DNA of 64,000 nt from F23-D06 sp963603365 (GCA_963603365.1 CAVCMI010000022.1:1-64000); one strand, 5' to 3'. Positions 43,663-53,002 are shown, counted from the stretch's first letter. The notes: a model not told the origin generated them from the sequence alone. Numbers and translations are program-made.

Positions 43663-46101
43663 ATGCAAGATTTGAGAATTAAAACAGGAAAGAACAGAGG
43701 TGCGGCGCTGCTGCTGCTGGCTTTGCTTGGCCTTACTTTGGCCAGTCCGAAAGCCATGGCCCAAAGTTACACTTACCGCTGCTGGGATCCGAGCACGCAC
43801 CCTGAAGACCAGGAACTCAACTTTATGAATCTTGGTGATGAGACTCATCCCTATGTGAAATGCCGAAAAGGGAATACATACAATGATTTCAATACTCAGA
43901 CCGCTTCAATCGGCACGAGCGTGACATCAACCCATAAACTGATCACAGAACAGGCAGATGACCCTACAAGGTGTTATCAGGCCGGAAATACTTATCCTCA
44001 CGAGCCGGTTCTTCCGCCGGCATGGGACGGCGACCCTGACCACCGCCTTGACAAGGTAATCCAGATAGGCTGTTACAAAGAACAGACACCCTGTACCAAA
44101 AGCGCAGAGATAGAATACTGGTTCAAACCGCAGGTCGATTCCAGCGTGCTGCTCATCTATTTCTCGTTCTCTGAACAAGATGTGAACGACCACGGAAGCG
44201 GCATGTCCGGCGGTGGCGGCGGCTGCAAAAACCCACGTTTTTACATCGAGGTGCTGGACGGACAGACCAATAACCTGATTGCCGGCGGCTACTACAAGAA
44301 CAAGACCTCCTCGTGCGAACCTGGGACCTCCAATAACACGAACTGGCCTTACAACCGTTTCCTTGCCGTTCCCAGCGGCGTGGATGCCGGCAACGACTGC
44401 AGTTCCCAGCCTGATGATTACGGCATCACCACCTATTATTGGGCTCATCCTGAAGCCACCCCTACGACTTTCAATATGAGGGTTTGCCCAAGAGAACAAG
44501 TGCAGAATCCTGCCGATGGCGGCGACTCCCGCGTTTCCATCAAGTGGTTTGAGTACAAGCCTCTGGCGTTTGACCTCACCACGTATGCAGAGCAGGGCAG
44601 GGCGGTGAAGTTGCGCATCAGAACGCAGGCATGCAGTTGCACTGCCCACTGGGCGTATGGCCTTTTTGCCGCCAAGATGGTGTCCGGCAAGATCAACGTG
44701 GATGCCTGCGGCGACGAGCCCATCACGCTCTCCGTGCCATGGGGATTCAACGAGCCCACCTACACCTGGAAGCGCGGACAATTGGATGCCAACGGAGTGG
44801 TGAACGAAAGCACTGTACGCGCACTCGACATGGAGGCCGAAGGCATCGGGGGCAGCGTCTATGGCGTGGTGCTCGACCGTGCAGCCGGTGCGCGTGTCTA
44901 TCCGTATTACCGCTGCGAAATGAAGTCCTATACCGGCGTGCCGTTCACTTACGAGGCCTATATCAAGAGTTACTACATTGAACCGAAGTTTACCTACGAA
45001 CAGATTGTAGATCCGGACAACCCCTGCCAGCATGTGATTCAGTTTACCGACTCAAGCCGCATTGGCGAGGTGACGCCTCACAACAACGATGCCCTCTATG
45101 ACACGATCTGGCAGCGCCCTGTGAAACGCATAGAGTGGTTCTACCAGAAAGACGACGGAACTTTCCAGGCTTTCGGCACGGGCGACACCATGCCCCGTGT
45201 GAACTTTTCCACCGCGCAAGGTATCAATCTCGACAACTTCGACTTTGACAATGACTCTATAACAATCAGACTGGTGATTCAGGACTCGTTGCAGAAATGC
45301 AGCGACACGCTGCTGAAGACTATCGCACTCGACCCCTCATTTGTGAGCGTCGGCCGTTCGGAAACATCAACGGTGATATGCGAAAGCCAGCTGCCGTGGT
45401 TCTATAACCGCGCCAAGTACCAGGAAACATATCGCTTTGACCGCGCCGGCACAATGGAATGCCGCATCGGAGAGGACTTCGGCGAAAAGTCGTGGAACGG
45501 ATGCGACAGCATTGTGACGGTGACGCTCAGCGTGACGACGCCGGAGGTGGAAATTGTAGAAATCGGCGACTATTGCGACTCTTTCCGGACGGTGCTCAGC
45601 GTGGTGCCGGTGGCAGGGTCAGATTTCGAAGCAGACGATATCAATGTGAAGATGTGGAATGGCGACCCGCAGACTACCGGCCGCTTGTTGACGGTGGAAC
45701 GCGCAGGCATCTATACGGCAGAAGTGGAAATCGGAGAGACGGGCTGCAACACGTCTGCAAGTTACAGGATAGCCGCATGCAAGCCCTTCATGAACCTTCC
45801 GAACACGATAACACCCTCAAACCGCGACGGGATGAACGACTGCTTCGAGATACCGCAGAAAGACCTGATCAAGTCGCTGGAGTTCACGGTGTTCAACCGC
45901 GCCGGCCAGGTGGTTTACCACACCAAAGACGTGAACTTCAAATGGTGCGGCGGCTACCAGAACGATGACCTTCCCGACCATTCGGGCAATGGCTCCAACG
46001 ATGACAGATGGAATAATCAAGTATATGTATATACTTTGAAGATAGTTGATTACAACGGGAAACCCTATCCGGTCATCAAAGGCTCGATACTTGTGATGTA
46101 A
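43663..46101 (+). CDS. Large secreted protein with type B (CHU_C) gliding/type IX C-terminal domain
   Basis: 812 residues from the ATG at 43663, which gives a signal peptide (GAALLLLALLGLTLASPKAMAQ). The middle is a set of beta-rich, Cys- and Trp-containing domains; the GGGGGCKNPRFYIEVLDGQ segment near residue 190 resembles sequence in other large adhesins. The C-terminus is the type B sorting domain (FMNLPNTITPSNRDGMNDCFEIP ... FTVFNRAGQVVYHTKD ... NQVYVYTLKIVDYNGK). It is thus exported by the type IX system and probably displayed on the cell surface. The ligand or substrate is unknown. Confidence 0.85.
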   Translation: MQDLRIKTGKNRGAALLLLALLGLTLASPKAMAQSYTYRCWDPSTHPEDQELNFMNLGDETHPYVKCRKGNTYNDFNTQTASIGTSVTSTHKLITEQADDPTRCYQAGNTYPHEPVLPPAWDGDPDHRLDKVIQIGCYKEQTPCTKSAEIEYWFKPQVDSSVLLIYFSFSEQDVNDHGSGMSGGGGGCKNPRFYIEVLDGQTNNLIAGGYYKNKTSSCEPGTSNNTNWPYNRFLAVPSGVDAGNDCSSQPDDYGITTYYWAHPEATPTTFNMRVCPREQVQNPADGGDSRVSIKWFEYKPLAFDLTTYAEQGRAVKLRIRTQACSCTAHWAYGLFAAKMVSGKINVDACGDEPITLSVPWGFNEPTYTWKRGQLDANGVVNESTVRALDMEAEGIGGSVYGVVLDRAAGARVYPYYRCEMKSYTGVPFTYEAYIKSYYIEPKFTYEQIVDPDNPCQHVIQFTDSSRIGEVTPHNNDALYDTIWQRPVKRIEWFYQKDDGTFQAFGTGDTMPRVNFSTAQGINLDNFDFDNDSITIRLVIQDSLQKCSDTLLKTIALDPSFVSVGRSETSTVICESQLPWFYNRAKYQETYRFDRAGTMECRIGEDFGEKSWNGCDSIVTVTLSVTTPEVEIVEIGDYCDSFRTVLSVVPVAGSDFEADDINVKMWNGDPQTTGRLLTVERAGIYTAEVEIGETGCNTSASYRIAACKPFMNLPNTITPSNRDGMNDCFEIPQKDLIKSLEFTVFNRAGQVVYHTKDVNFKWCGGYQNDDLPDHSGNGSNDDRWNNQVYVYTLKIVDYNGKPYPVIKGSILVM

Positions 46102-46102
46102 T

Positions 46103-46118
46103 AAGGCACTGCCTTTTT
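46103..46118 (+). terminator. Weak terminator after the type IX cargo gene
   Basis: A 5-bp stem AAGGC / GCCTT with a 3-nt loop and a short T run directly after the stop codon. It is short but well placed before the panB promoter. Confidence 0.45.
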
Positions 46119-46128
46119 CAGAAAATGC

Positions 46129-46136
46129 TATTTTTG
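46129..46136 (+). promoter_or_regulatory. -7 box of panB
   Basis: TATTTTTG, exact consensus, 23 bp before the panB ATG. Confidence 0.65.
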
Positions 46137-46159
46137 CCGCCTTAAAAAAACAACAGATA

Positions 46160-46981
46160 ATGTCACAGTATCTTTCTGAAAACGTCAGCAAAATCACGAC
46201 AAACACACTCCAGCGGATGAAAAGCAAAGGCGAACGTATCGCTATGCTGACAGCTTACGATTATTCTATTGCTACATTGCTGGATATGGCCAAGATTGAC
46301 GTTATTTTGGTAGGAGATTCTGCGGCCAATGTGATGGCGGGTTACCGGACAACGCTTCCTATTACGCTCAACGAGATGATTTACCATGCCTCATCCGTGG
46401 TACGTGCGGTAAAAAGGGCATTGGTGGTCGTGGATATGCCTTTCGGAACCTATCAAGGCAATTCTAAGGAAGCGCTTAACTCTGCCGTCCGTATTATGAA
46501 AGAGTCGGGCGCAGATGCCGTCAAACTGGAGGGCGGTTCAGAAGTGCTGGAGTCCATAGACCGTATTCTGAGCGCAGGAATTCCGGTGATGGGACACCTT
46601 GGGCTTACCCCACAGTCTATCAACAAGTTCGGAACATACGCTGTAAGGGCAACGACTGACGATGAGGCAGAGAAGCTGATTGAGAATGCTCAGTTGCTTG
46701 AGAAACACGGCTGTTTCTCTCTGGTATTGGAAAAAATACCGGCAACATTGGCCAAGACGGTCACGGAAAAGTTGACAATCCCCACGATTGGCATAGGTGC
46801 CGGCGGCGCAACCAACGGCCAGGTACTCGTTTTCCATGATATGATGGGTATTACGCAGCAGTTCTCTCCTCGTTTCTTGCGCCGCTACCTCAACTTGAGT
46901 GAGGAAATAGTCGGGGCTATAGAGCATTACATTGAAGATGTCAAAAACTGCAGTTTCCCGAATGAATCCGAGCAGTACTGA
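46160..46981 (+). CDS. panB: 3-methyl-2-oxobutanoate hydroxymethyltransferase
   Basis: 273 residues. It makes ketopantoate, the first committed step to pantothenate and CoA. Signatures are MLTAYDYSIATLLDMA, VGDSAANVMAGYRTTLPITLNEM, AVKLEGGSEV and PVMGHLGLTPQS; IGIGAGGATNGQVLVFHDM near the C-terminus is also diagnostic. It overlaps the following pseudouridine synthase gene by 20 bp. Confidence 0.95.
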   Translation: MSQYLSENVSKITTNTLQRMKSKGERIAMLTAYDYSIATLLDMAKIDVILVGDSAANVMAGYRTTLPITLNEMIYHASSVVRAVKRALVVVDMPFGTYQGNSKEALNSAVRIMKESGADAVKLEGGSEVLESIDRILSAGIPVMGHLGLTPQSINKFGTYAVRATTDDEAEKLIENAQLLEKHGCFSLVLEKIPATLAKTVTEKLTIPTIGIGAGGATNGQVLVFHDMMGITQQFSPRFLRRYLNLSEEIVGAIEHYIEDVKNCSFPNESEQY

Positions 46982-47696
46982 ACAGGCAATGCGCCTTTTG
47001 GAAGGGCGTGTGCTTCATGAAGACAACCATCTGCTGATATTGAACAAGAGAGCGGGCGAGATTGTTCAAGGCGACAAGTCAGGAGACGAGCCGCTTTTGG
47101 AACTTGCACGTAGTTATATACGTGAAACGTGTCACAAGAATGGGAATGTGTTTTGTGGTCTTGTGCATCGTATTGACAGGCCGGTGAGCGGCGCAGTTGT
47201 TTTTGCCAGAACTTCAAAGGCTCTGTCGAGAATGAACGAACTGGTGAAACAACGCCGCATCAGCAAAGTGTATTGGGCTATAGTGGAGGGTGTCCCGGCT
47301 GCCGAAGAGGCTACGCTGGTGCATTATGTGCAAAAAAACGAGCGGACAAACAAAAGTTACGTGTCCGAAACAGAGAAACCGGGTTGGCAACGTGCCGAAC
47401 TGAGATATTTACTGATTGGAACGTCAGAGCGTTACAGTCTTCTTGAGGTTGAATTGCATACAGGACGGCATCATCAAATCAGAGCGCAACTTGCCGCTAT
47501 GGGCAACCCTATCAAAGGAGATGTCAAGTATGGCGCACGACGCGCTTGCGAAGACGGGTCAATAATGCTTCACGCCCGTTCCCTCCGGTTTGAGCATCCG
47601 GTCTCTCATCAGGTTGTTACAGTCTTTGCAGAGCCCTTCAATCCACTGTTCAGAAAAATAGGCGGATTGGATGAGCAGGTTTCCATTTGCGAATAG
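46962..47696 (+). CDS. RluA-family RNA pseudouridine synthase
   Basis: 244 residues from the ATG at 46962; alternatives at 46932 and 46989 exist. The catalytic Asp lies in GLVHRIDRPVSGAVVFARTSKA, the conserved motif II of RluA/RsuA enzymes, and GRHHQIRAQLAAMGNPIKGDVKYG is the C-terminal motif. No S4 domain precedes it. The target (23S rRNA or tRNA) is not decided by sequence. The start overlaps the end of panB, so it is likely co-translated. Confidence 0.9.
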   Translation: MNPSSTEQAMRLLEGRVLHEDNHLLILNKRAGEIVQGDKSGDEPLLELARSYIRETCHKNGNVFCGLVHRIDRPVSGAVVFARTSKALSRMNELVKQRRISKVYWAIVEGVPAAEEATLVHYVQKNERTNKSYVSETEKPGWQRAELRYLLIGTSERYSLLEVELHTGRHHQIRAQLAAMGNPIKGDVKYGARRACEDGSIMLHARSLRFEHPVSHQVVTVFAEPFNPLFRKIGGLDEQVSICE

Positions 47697-47711
47697 ATTA
47701 CCGGGCGATAA

Positions 47712-48644
47712 TCAGAGTTTTTTCAGGTCTTTGATTCGGTAACTGCCGAATTTTGTTCTCTTGATGGCTGGATTGTAAAAGATCTCATCCGATTGAATCT
47801 GTTTTTTGCCCAAAACATACTCCGCAATGAAATTGTCAATCAGACAGAACTCCTTTGGATAGATCCCGGCTACCTCATGCGCAAGTCCTTTGTATCTGCG
47901 GATATGGAAAGGGTAGCCGTATTTGCTGAAACGTTTGGCCAAAGCGTTGCTGCCGAACATGCCTTGATTGAAAACGCGAATCTGCTTGTAGGGCACGAGA
48001 CGGTCTTCCATGCCATGGCATAACAGGGTAGGGGCCGGCGGCTGAACGCGGTACTTGACTTTGCCTTTACGCGACAAAATGCTGCCCGAAAAGGAGATGA
48101 CTCCGGCATAGCGGAAAGAGTCGGGGAGAAGCTCTGTGCCGTGAATCCGGTTGCCGAGAAAATAGTCGGCCTGCAACACTGTGATGGCTCCGGCACTGCT
48201 GCCGAGTGTTACGATGGAGTTCGGATTGACTTGGAAGTCAGAACGGAACTGCAGATTCTCAAGGATAAAGCCAGTGGCTGAAATCAGGTCTTCACCCGCC
48301 ATGTCAACGGCATTCTTGAACTTTTCTAATCCGGAAATCAAGGTGTAGTTCTTGAACCCTTTCAGACCGAGCCGGTAGTCTATGGCAATGACGACCCACC
48401 CTTTGTCGTTGTAATACTGCTGCAGTTTCGTGATTTGATGGTCGTCGCGCGCCCCGGACACAAAGCCGCCCCCGAAAACGAAAACCATACAGCTGTGTTC
48501 TGCATTTTGTCGTTGTGGCACATATACGTCCATCATGAGATGGTTGGTGTCTTTTACGGCATATTCAAAAGTAAGCTTCTGCTGCGGATAGGCAGCGCCG
48601 GCAGTCAATAAGCATAGTAGGGAGATGAGTAGTGTTCTGTTCAT
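47712..48644 (-). CDS. Secreted alpha/beta hydrolase (esterase-like)
   Basis: 310 residues. Signal peptide (LLISLLCLLTAGAAYPQQ). An esterase fold with the oxyanion segment FVFGGGFVSGARDD (GGG in place of the usual HGG), the nucleophile in LGSSAGA and the acid/base region CHGMEDRLVPY and KGLAHEVAG. It most resembles carboxylesterase/BD-FAE-type enzymes that remove acetyl or feruloyl groups from polymers or esters. It converges on the pseudouridine synthase gene (15-bp gap). Substrate unknown. Confidence 0.8.
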   Translation of the reverse strand: MNRTLLISLLCLLTAGAAYPQQKLTFEYAVKDTNHLMMDVYVPQRQNAEHSCMVFVFGGGFVSGARDDHQITKLQQYYNDKGWVVIAIDYRLGLKGFKNYTLISGLEKFKNAVDMAGEDLISATGFILENLQFRSDFQVNPNSIVTLGSSAGAITVLQADYFLGNRIHGTELLPDSFRYAGVISFSGSILSRKGKVKYRVQPPAPTLLCHGMEDRLVPYKQIRVFNQGMFGSNALAKRFSKYGYPFHIRRYKGLAHEVAGIYPKEFCLIDNFIAEYVLGKKQIQSDEIFYNPAIKRTKFGSYRIKDLKKL

Positions 48645-48668
48645 CTAACTGATTCTAAACAGATTAAG

Positions 48669-48755
48669 CGGAAAGTGAGGGATTCGAACCCCCGGAAGTT
48701 GTGACACTTCGGCGGTTTTCGAAACCGCTGCCTTCAGCCACTCGGCCAACTTTCC
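48669..48755 (-). tRNA. tRNA-Ser (anticodon CGA)
   Basis: 87 nt with a long type II variable arm. Acceptor GGAAAGT/ACTTTCC, anticodon stem GCGGT/ACCGC around the loop TTCGAAA (anticodon CGA, reads UCG), and T loop TTCGAAT. The CCA end is not encoded. A -7 box at 48781-48788 precedes it. Confidence 0.96.
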
Positions 48756-48780
48756 GTAGAGCCATTTTCAATAGCGGCTG

Positions 48781-48788
48781 CAAAAATA
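48781..48788 (-). promoter_or_regulatory. -7 box of tRNA-Ser
   Basis: Minus-strand TATTTTTG, exact consensus, 26 bp before the tRNA 5' end. Confidence 0.6.
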
Positions 48789-48809
48789 CAAAAAAATATC
48801 GTGCGTCCG

Positions 48810-49529
48810 TCATTTTTGTGCAACATACATGATGCAGGTCCCGAATGTGAATTTGCGGAAATAGACGGAAGTGAATCCGATACGGCGCAATAACGGAACA
48901 ATGGTGTCTTCTTTTGGGAATCTGATGATGGATTCGGGCAGGTACCGATAGGCCTTTCCGTTTCCGGAGATGACTTTGCCGATGATTGGCAGCATCAAGC
49001 GCGCATAAAGCCGGAAGCATTTCGCAAGGAATGCTTGGTCTGGATACGACAGTTCCAATATGACCATAATGCCTCCCTTTTTCACCACACGGTGCATTTC
49101 TGCAAGTCCGCTCTCTAAATGTTCGAAGTTCCGGATGCCGAAAGCTGCGCTGACTCTGTCGAATCTATCATCCGCAAAGTCGAGCGCCTCGCAGTTGCCT
49201 TGACGGAAGAGGATGTTTCCTTTGGCTTTTTTGCGTGCCACTTCGAGCATTTTCTCCGACAGGTCAATGCCTGTCATATTGCTTCCTGCCGGGGCTTTCC
49301 GGGCGGCGGCAATGGCAAAATCGCCTGTGCCCGTGGCAATGTCAAGCATTTCTACCGGTGTTGCTGTCTTTGTCAATATGCGTACGGCACGAGCCCTCCA
49401 AATGCGGTCTGTGCCGAAAGAGAGCAGATGGTTCAGCAAATCATAATGTGGCGCAATGTCGTCAAACAGTGCTTTGATTATTCTTCCGGAGGGCATGGCA
49501 TCAGGCGATAATGTAGGGAAGTCCGGCAA
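48810..49529 (-). CDS. menG: Demethylmenaquinone methyltransferase
   Basis: 239 residues. It methylates demethylmenaquinone with SAM, the last step of menaquinone synthesis. The SAM motif LDIATGTGDFAIAAA, DRVSAAFGIRNFEHLESGLAEMHRVVKKGG and the ending GTCIMYVAQK are as in UbiE/MenG. An in-frame ATG at 49496, just past the menA stop, is a possible shorter start; the longer start overlaps menA by 29 bp. Confidence 0.95.
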   Translation of the reverse strand: MPDFPTLSPDAMPSGRIIKALFDDIAPHYDLLNHLLSFGTDRIWRARAVRILTKTATPVEMLDIATGTGDFAIAAARKAPAGSNMTGIDLSEKMLEVARKKAKGNILFRQGNCEALDFADDRFDRVSAAFGIRNFEHLESGLAEMHRVVKKGGIMVILELSYPDQAFLAKCFRLYARLMLPIIGKVISGNGKAYRYLPESIIRFPKEDTIVPLLRRIGFTSVYFRKFTFGTCIMYVAQK

Positions 49530-50430
49530 GCAGCGCGAACAGGAATGTTGATATCACCAGCATCGGCAGGTATTTGTCGAGTTGTTCCCCCGACTGTGTC
49601 CAAACACCTGCAAGATGTTTAGCAAATAACGGAATGGTAAGCAGATAGACCAGATTCCAGCCTGAACGGTAATCGAGTGCCGTAAAGATGAGCAAACAAG
49701 CCCATCCGGCTGAAATGAGCACACTGTGGTAGATGCGTGCGTTCTTTTCGCCGATGCGGATCGGAATGGTAGCACGGATGCCTGTGTCGGAACGCATGTC
49801 CCTGATGTTGTTTACGTTAAGCACGCCAACGCTGAAGAAGCCGATGCTTGCGGCCGGCAGGACAAGTGTCCACGAACCGATGCGGTGCGCCAGCACAAAG
49901 TAACCGCCTAACACCGAAACCAAACCGAAGAAGATGAAGACGAACAGGTCGCCAAGCCCCCGATGTCCGTAGGGTTTTTCCCCTAAGGTATAATGGAGCG
50001 CTGCCCAGATGGCGCCGAGTCCGGTCAGCAGCAGGGCTATGGCTTTTGGGGTCAGCAGCGTGCCAAAGGAACTCCAGACTAAAAGTGTCCCGAAAAGGCA
50101 ACAGGCTATGGTGGCGGATGCAATCAGTTTCCGGAATGTCGGCACGCTGATGCCGCCTTGGGCAAGGCTGTAGGTCGGACCTTCGCGCCTTTCGTTGTCA
50201 GTGCCGTGCAGAAAGTCGCCGAGTTCATTCGAGAGGTTGCTCAGGATCTGCAGGGACATGGTGGTGAGCAGCAGGTAGACGACGGTTGCAGCACCGGCTG
50301 TGCTGTCCTTGTATGCCAGCGCACTGCCGAGCAGCACACCTGACAGGGACAGCGGCAACGTTCGTAAACGCATTGAGTGCGTAACTTTTTTTATGAACTG
50401 GGAAAAAGGTATGGTGTCAGTCTCTTTCAT
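49501..50430 (-). CDS. menA: 1,4-dihydroxy-2-naphthoate polyprenyltransferase
   Basis: 309 residues with about eight helices. It attaches the polyprenyl chain to dihydroxynaphthoate in the membrane. The prenyl-binding Asp-rich motif is in NELGDFLHGTDNERREGPTY, and a second lies in NNIRDMRSDTGI. It is paired with menG, which gives the final two steps of menaquinone. The rest of the men pathway is elsewhere. Menaquinone is the likely acceptor for the HdrD-like membrane enzyme at 21-23 kb. Confidence 0.94.
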   Translation of the reverse strand: MKETDTIPFSQFIKKVTHSMRLRTLPLSLSGVLLGSALAYKDSTAGAATVVYLLLTTMSLQILSNLSNELGDFLHGTDNERREGPTYSLAQGGISVPTFRKLIASATIACCLFGTLLVWSSFGTLLTPKAIALLLTGLGAIWAALHYTLGEKPYGHRGLGDLFVFIFFGLVSVLGGYFVLAHRIGSWTLVLPAASIGFFSVGVLNVNNIRDMRSDTGIRATIPIRIGEKNARIYHSVLISAGWACLLIFTALDYRSGWNLVYLLTIPLFAKHLAGVWTQSGEQLDKYLPMLVISTFLFALLAGLPYIIA

Positions 50431-50478
50431 CTGTGAGATAGTGTAAGGATCGTTTGGGGTCGGATGTGGAACAAAAGG

Positions 50479-51498
50479 CTATATTTTGGCTTTCCTGAGC
50501 AGCAGGAAAATGAAATAGGGAGCGCCGGCAAGAGCCGTGATGCTGCCTGCCGGCAACTCGGATGGTGCAGCCAAGGTGCGGGCAAGGGTGTCGGCAATGA
50601 GCAGGAAAAAGGCGCCGATGAAAAGCGAGTATGTGAAAATACGGCGGTTGTCGCTGCCGAAAACCAGTCGGGTGATGTGCGGCACTATCAGCCCGACGAA
50701 TCCGATTACTCCGCAAAAAGAGACAACCACGGCTGTAAGTACCGAGGAGGCAATGAGGGTGACGTAGGTGGCATGTTGCGCATTTACCCCAAGCGTGCGT
50801 GCGGCATCGTTTTCCAATTGTATGATGTTCAGGTCTTTGGCATAGTAAAAGAGCATTAGTGCAACTATCGTGAGGGTGATGAAGATGCAGACGGCGTCCG
50901 TCCAGGTGGCAGAGGCTACACTTCCCATAGTCCAGAAAAAAATCTTCTGCATTTCTTGTCGGTTGATGACCATCAGGAGTGTGATGACGGCCGAGATGAG
51001 AAAGTTGAGCGCGATGCCGACGAGCAGTAGGGTCTGTGTGGAATGGCGGCGTTGCATTGCAGATATGCCCATAATCAGAAACAGGGTGAGAAGCGCGGTG
51101 GCTAAAGCCGGCAAGGTTACACCGAAAACGAGCGTGTCAAGGCCTAAAAGGAAGGCGGCGGCGGCGCCTAATGATGCCCCCGACGATATGCCCAGCATAT
51201 AGGGGTCGCAGACGGGATTCCGGAATATGCTTTGGAAAACGCAGCCGCAAAGAGCCAGCGAGGCGCCGGCCAGCAGGCTCACCACGATGCGCGGCAGCCG
51301 CAATTGCCACAATATGGTGTTGTAGAAAACTTGGTCAGCACCGACAGCACTTTGCATGCCGACCTTCTGCAGGATTCCGGCCATGACCGCTTTTGCCGGA
51401 ATGTGTACGGCTCCGATGAAAAGGCATCCGGCTGCGGTCAGCAACAGCAGAGCCCCGAAAAGGAAAGGAAGGAAGACATGTCGGCAACCTTTCCTCAT
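50479..51498 (-). CDS. FecCD/BtuC-type iron or cobalamin ABC permease
   Basis: 339 residues with about ten helices, including the family segments RLPRIVVSLLAGASLALCGCVFQSIFRNPVCDPYMLGISSGASLG and SFCGVIGFVGLIVPHITR. It belongs to ferric-siderophore, haem or vitamin B12 importers. Its ATPase and binding protein are not next to it, which is unusual for this family. It overlaps the response-regulator gene by 4 bp (ATGA) and menA follows 48 bp later. Confidence 0.88.
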   Translation of the reverse strand: MRKGCRHVFLPFLFGALLLLTAAGCLFIGAVHIPAKAVMAGILQKVGMQSAVGADQVFYNTILWQLRLPRIVVSLLAGASLALCGCVFQSIFRNPVCDPYMLGISSGASLGAAAAFLLGLDTLVFGVTLPALATALLTLFLIMGISAMQRRHSTQTLLLVGIALNFLISAVITLLMVINRQEMQKIFFWTMGSVASATWTDAVCIFITLTIVALMLFYYAKDLNIIQLENDAARTLGVNAQHATYVTLIASSVLTAVVVSFCGVIGFVGLIVPHITRLVFGSDNRRIFTYSLFIGAFFLLIADTLARTLAAPSELPAGSITALAGAPYFIFLLLRKAKI

Positions 51499-52088
51499 AT
51501 TATGTCATTTTCTTCTATAAGATTGTTCAAAATGGCATAAACAGTGAGCGCGGAGATGGACTTGATGCCTGTTTTCTTCATGATGTTCTTTCGGTGCGTG
51601 AGGACGGTGTGTACTGAAATGTTGAGCAATTCGGCGATTTCAGTGCTTTTGCGGCCTTTCACGAGGTTGATGAGGATCTCGCGTTCCCGTTCTGAAAGCT
51701 GCGACGGGTCGGTCTCTTCATGCTCGGGATGGCTGGCCGTTAAAACGTCGTTCAACTTTGTCCGAATATGCTTGAGGTCATCGGTGATTTCGATTGTCCC
51801 ATTGAACTGTTTGAGATGCAACGATTCGAAAAAGGCGTATACCAAGGCAATGATCTTCATGTCTGGCAGTTCCTCAAAGATGCCGCGCACATTGCCAAGC
51901 TTGTTGTAATCAAGCATGACCGGATTGATGATGAGGATGTCCGGGGCAATGGCGTGTACACGCGCCAAGATGGTCTTGGCAAAGTCGGTTTTCAGCACGA
52001 TTTCATACTCGGGCATATTCTGGAGCATAGCGCAGAGACCTTCCAGCACGATGGGGGACGGGTCAGCAATGATAATTCTATATTTCAT
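51495..52088 (-). CDS. LuxR/NarL-type regulator with degenerate receiver domain
   Basis: 197 residues. The N-terminal receiver-like domain (1-115) keeps IIIADPSPIVLEGL but has Asn55 (DILIINP) where the phosphorylated Asp should be, and lacks the usual Thr and Lys of the switch. The C-terminal HTH (about 130-180) is LSEREREILINLVKGRKSTEIAELLNIS, a good LuxR signature. It is thus likely to work without phosphorylation. It overlaps the hemerythrin gene by 11 bp and the FecCD permease gene by 4 bp, so the three form one transcriptional unit and the hemerythrin could act as its redox or oxygen input. Confidence 0.85.
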   Translation of the reverse strand: MKYRIIIADPSPIVLEGLCAMLQNMPEYEIVLKTDFAKTILARVHAIAPDILIINPVMLDYNKLGNVRGIFEELPDMKIIALVYAFFESLHLKQFNGTIEITDDLKHIRTKLNDVLTASHPEHEETDPSQLSEREREILINLVKGRKSTEIAELLNISVHTVLTHRKNIMKKTGIKSISALTVYAILNNLIEENDII

Positions 52089-52791
52089 TGTTCTCCAGTG
52101 TCTTGATGTATGGGATGAGGATTTTTTCTTCTAATATGGCATGCTTTTCGATGTCGTCAGACAGCGAGAAGATGTCGATAAGCATGAAGATGCGCTCCCT
52201 TTGGGCTACGTCGGCCGGGATGTATTTGATTAACAGATTGGTGAAATCCCGAAGTTTGTCTTCAATGTTGTCATGTTGCCGGTCAAAGTCGGCTACGCTG
52301 AATTTCTTTCTCCGGGGCTTCCGCTTGTCCCGGAGATCCTGTATGTACGGGAATATCACCTCTTCTTCGTGCTGAAAGTGACAAACGACCTCTTTCTTGT
52401 ACTCTTCAAAGAATTTCAGGATGGTAGTCCGGTATTTCTCGTTCCAGCCTTGCATGACATCGTGCAGGTGATGCTCGATGTGGGGAAATTCGTTTTCGGT
52501 GTAGTCGTTGTGGGAGGCCTTGAGGTACTGAATGAAGTCGTCTATGTTGCAGTTCTGCAGTTCTTCGCGCTCGGGCATATAGTCGTCTTGCGTGTAGGCG
52601 TTGCAGATCAGCAGGAAGAGCGGCAGCGATACCCCATTGTCTTCGCAAACCTGCTTGACGGTTTTCTCCCCGAATCCAAGTGAGATTCCCATCCTCGGCA
52701 GCAGGATGATCAGGTTGTTGTAAATAGCCAAAACGTCTGCCATTTTCATCTTGGACGTTATGAAGGTATAGTTGCTGGTGCGTTGTTGCAT
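52078..52791 (-). CDS. Hemerythrin-domain protein
   Basis: 237 residues from the ATG at 52791; the longer frame from 52824 would start upstream of the predicted transcription start. The diiron ligands lie in HIEHHLHDVM, CHFQHEEEVIFPYI and DRQHDNIE, and a fourth histidine near the C-terminus (DIEKHAILEEKILIPY). This is the hemerythrin fold that binds O2 or NO, as in RIC/YtfE iron-centre repair proteins. It is the first gene of an operon with the degenerate regulator and the FecCD permease. Confidence 0.88.
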   Translation of the reverse strand: MQQRTSNYTFITSKMKMADVLAIYNNLIILLPRMGISLGFGEKTVKQVCEDNGVSLPLFLLICNAYTQDDYMPEREELQNCNIDDFIQYLKASHNDYTENEFPHIEHHLHDVMQGWNEKYRTTILKFFEEYKKEVVCHFQHEEEVIFPYIQDLRDKRKPRRKKFSVADFDRQHDNIEDKLRDFTNLLIKYIPADVAQRERIFMLIDIFSLSDDIEKHAILEEKILIPYIKTLENNEI

Positions 52792-52812
52792 GGTGGATAT
52801 CTTTAAAGCGTG

Positions 52813-52820
52813 CAAAGATA
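52813..52820 (-). promoter_or_regulatory. -7 box of the hemerythrin operon
   Basis: Minus-strand TATCTTTG, exact consensus, giving a start point near 52806 and a leader of about 15 nt. Confidence 0.6.
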
Positions 52821-52876
52821 ACAAAAATGTTCACGGCTGTTCTGACATGATGCGCTGGCAAACAGATGACATAAAC

Positions 52877-52911
52877 ACAAAAAACGGATTGGAAATGATG
52901 TCCAACCCGTT
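52877..52911 (-). terminator. Terminator of the envelope/lipid cluster
   Basis: The stem AACGGGTTGGA / TCCAATCCGTT (minus sense, one mismatch) with a 7-nt loop runs into a T stretch, 92 bp after the GIN-protein stop. Confidence 0.8.
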
Positions 52912-53002
52912 ATAGATGTTTACACAACGGAAAAAACCTTGTTTCCCTTGCTTCAATGAATTATTGCAGACGCTTCCAATAGTTCGGCGAAAATATTCCG
53001 TA

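Noticed and set aside
43927..45033. 368-codon minus-strand open frame
   Set aside because: It is antisense to the type IX cargo gene and lacks any recognisable motif.
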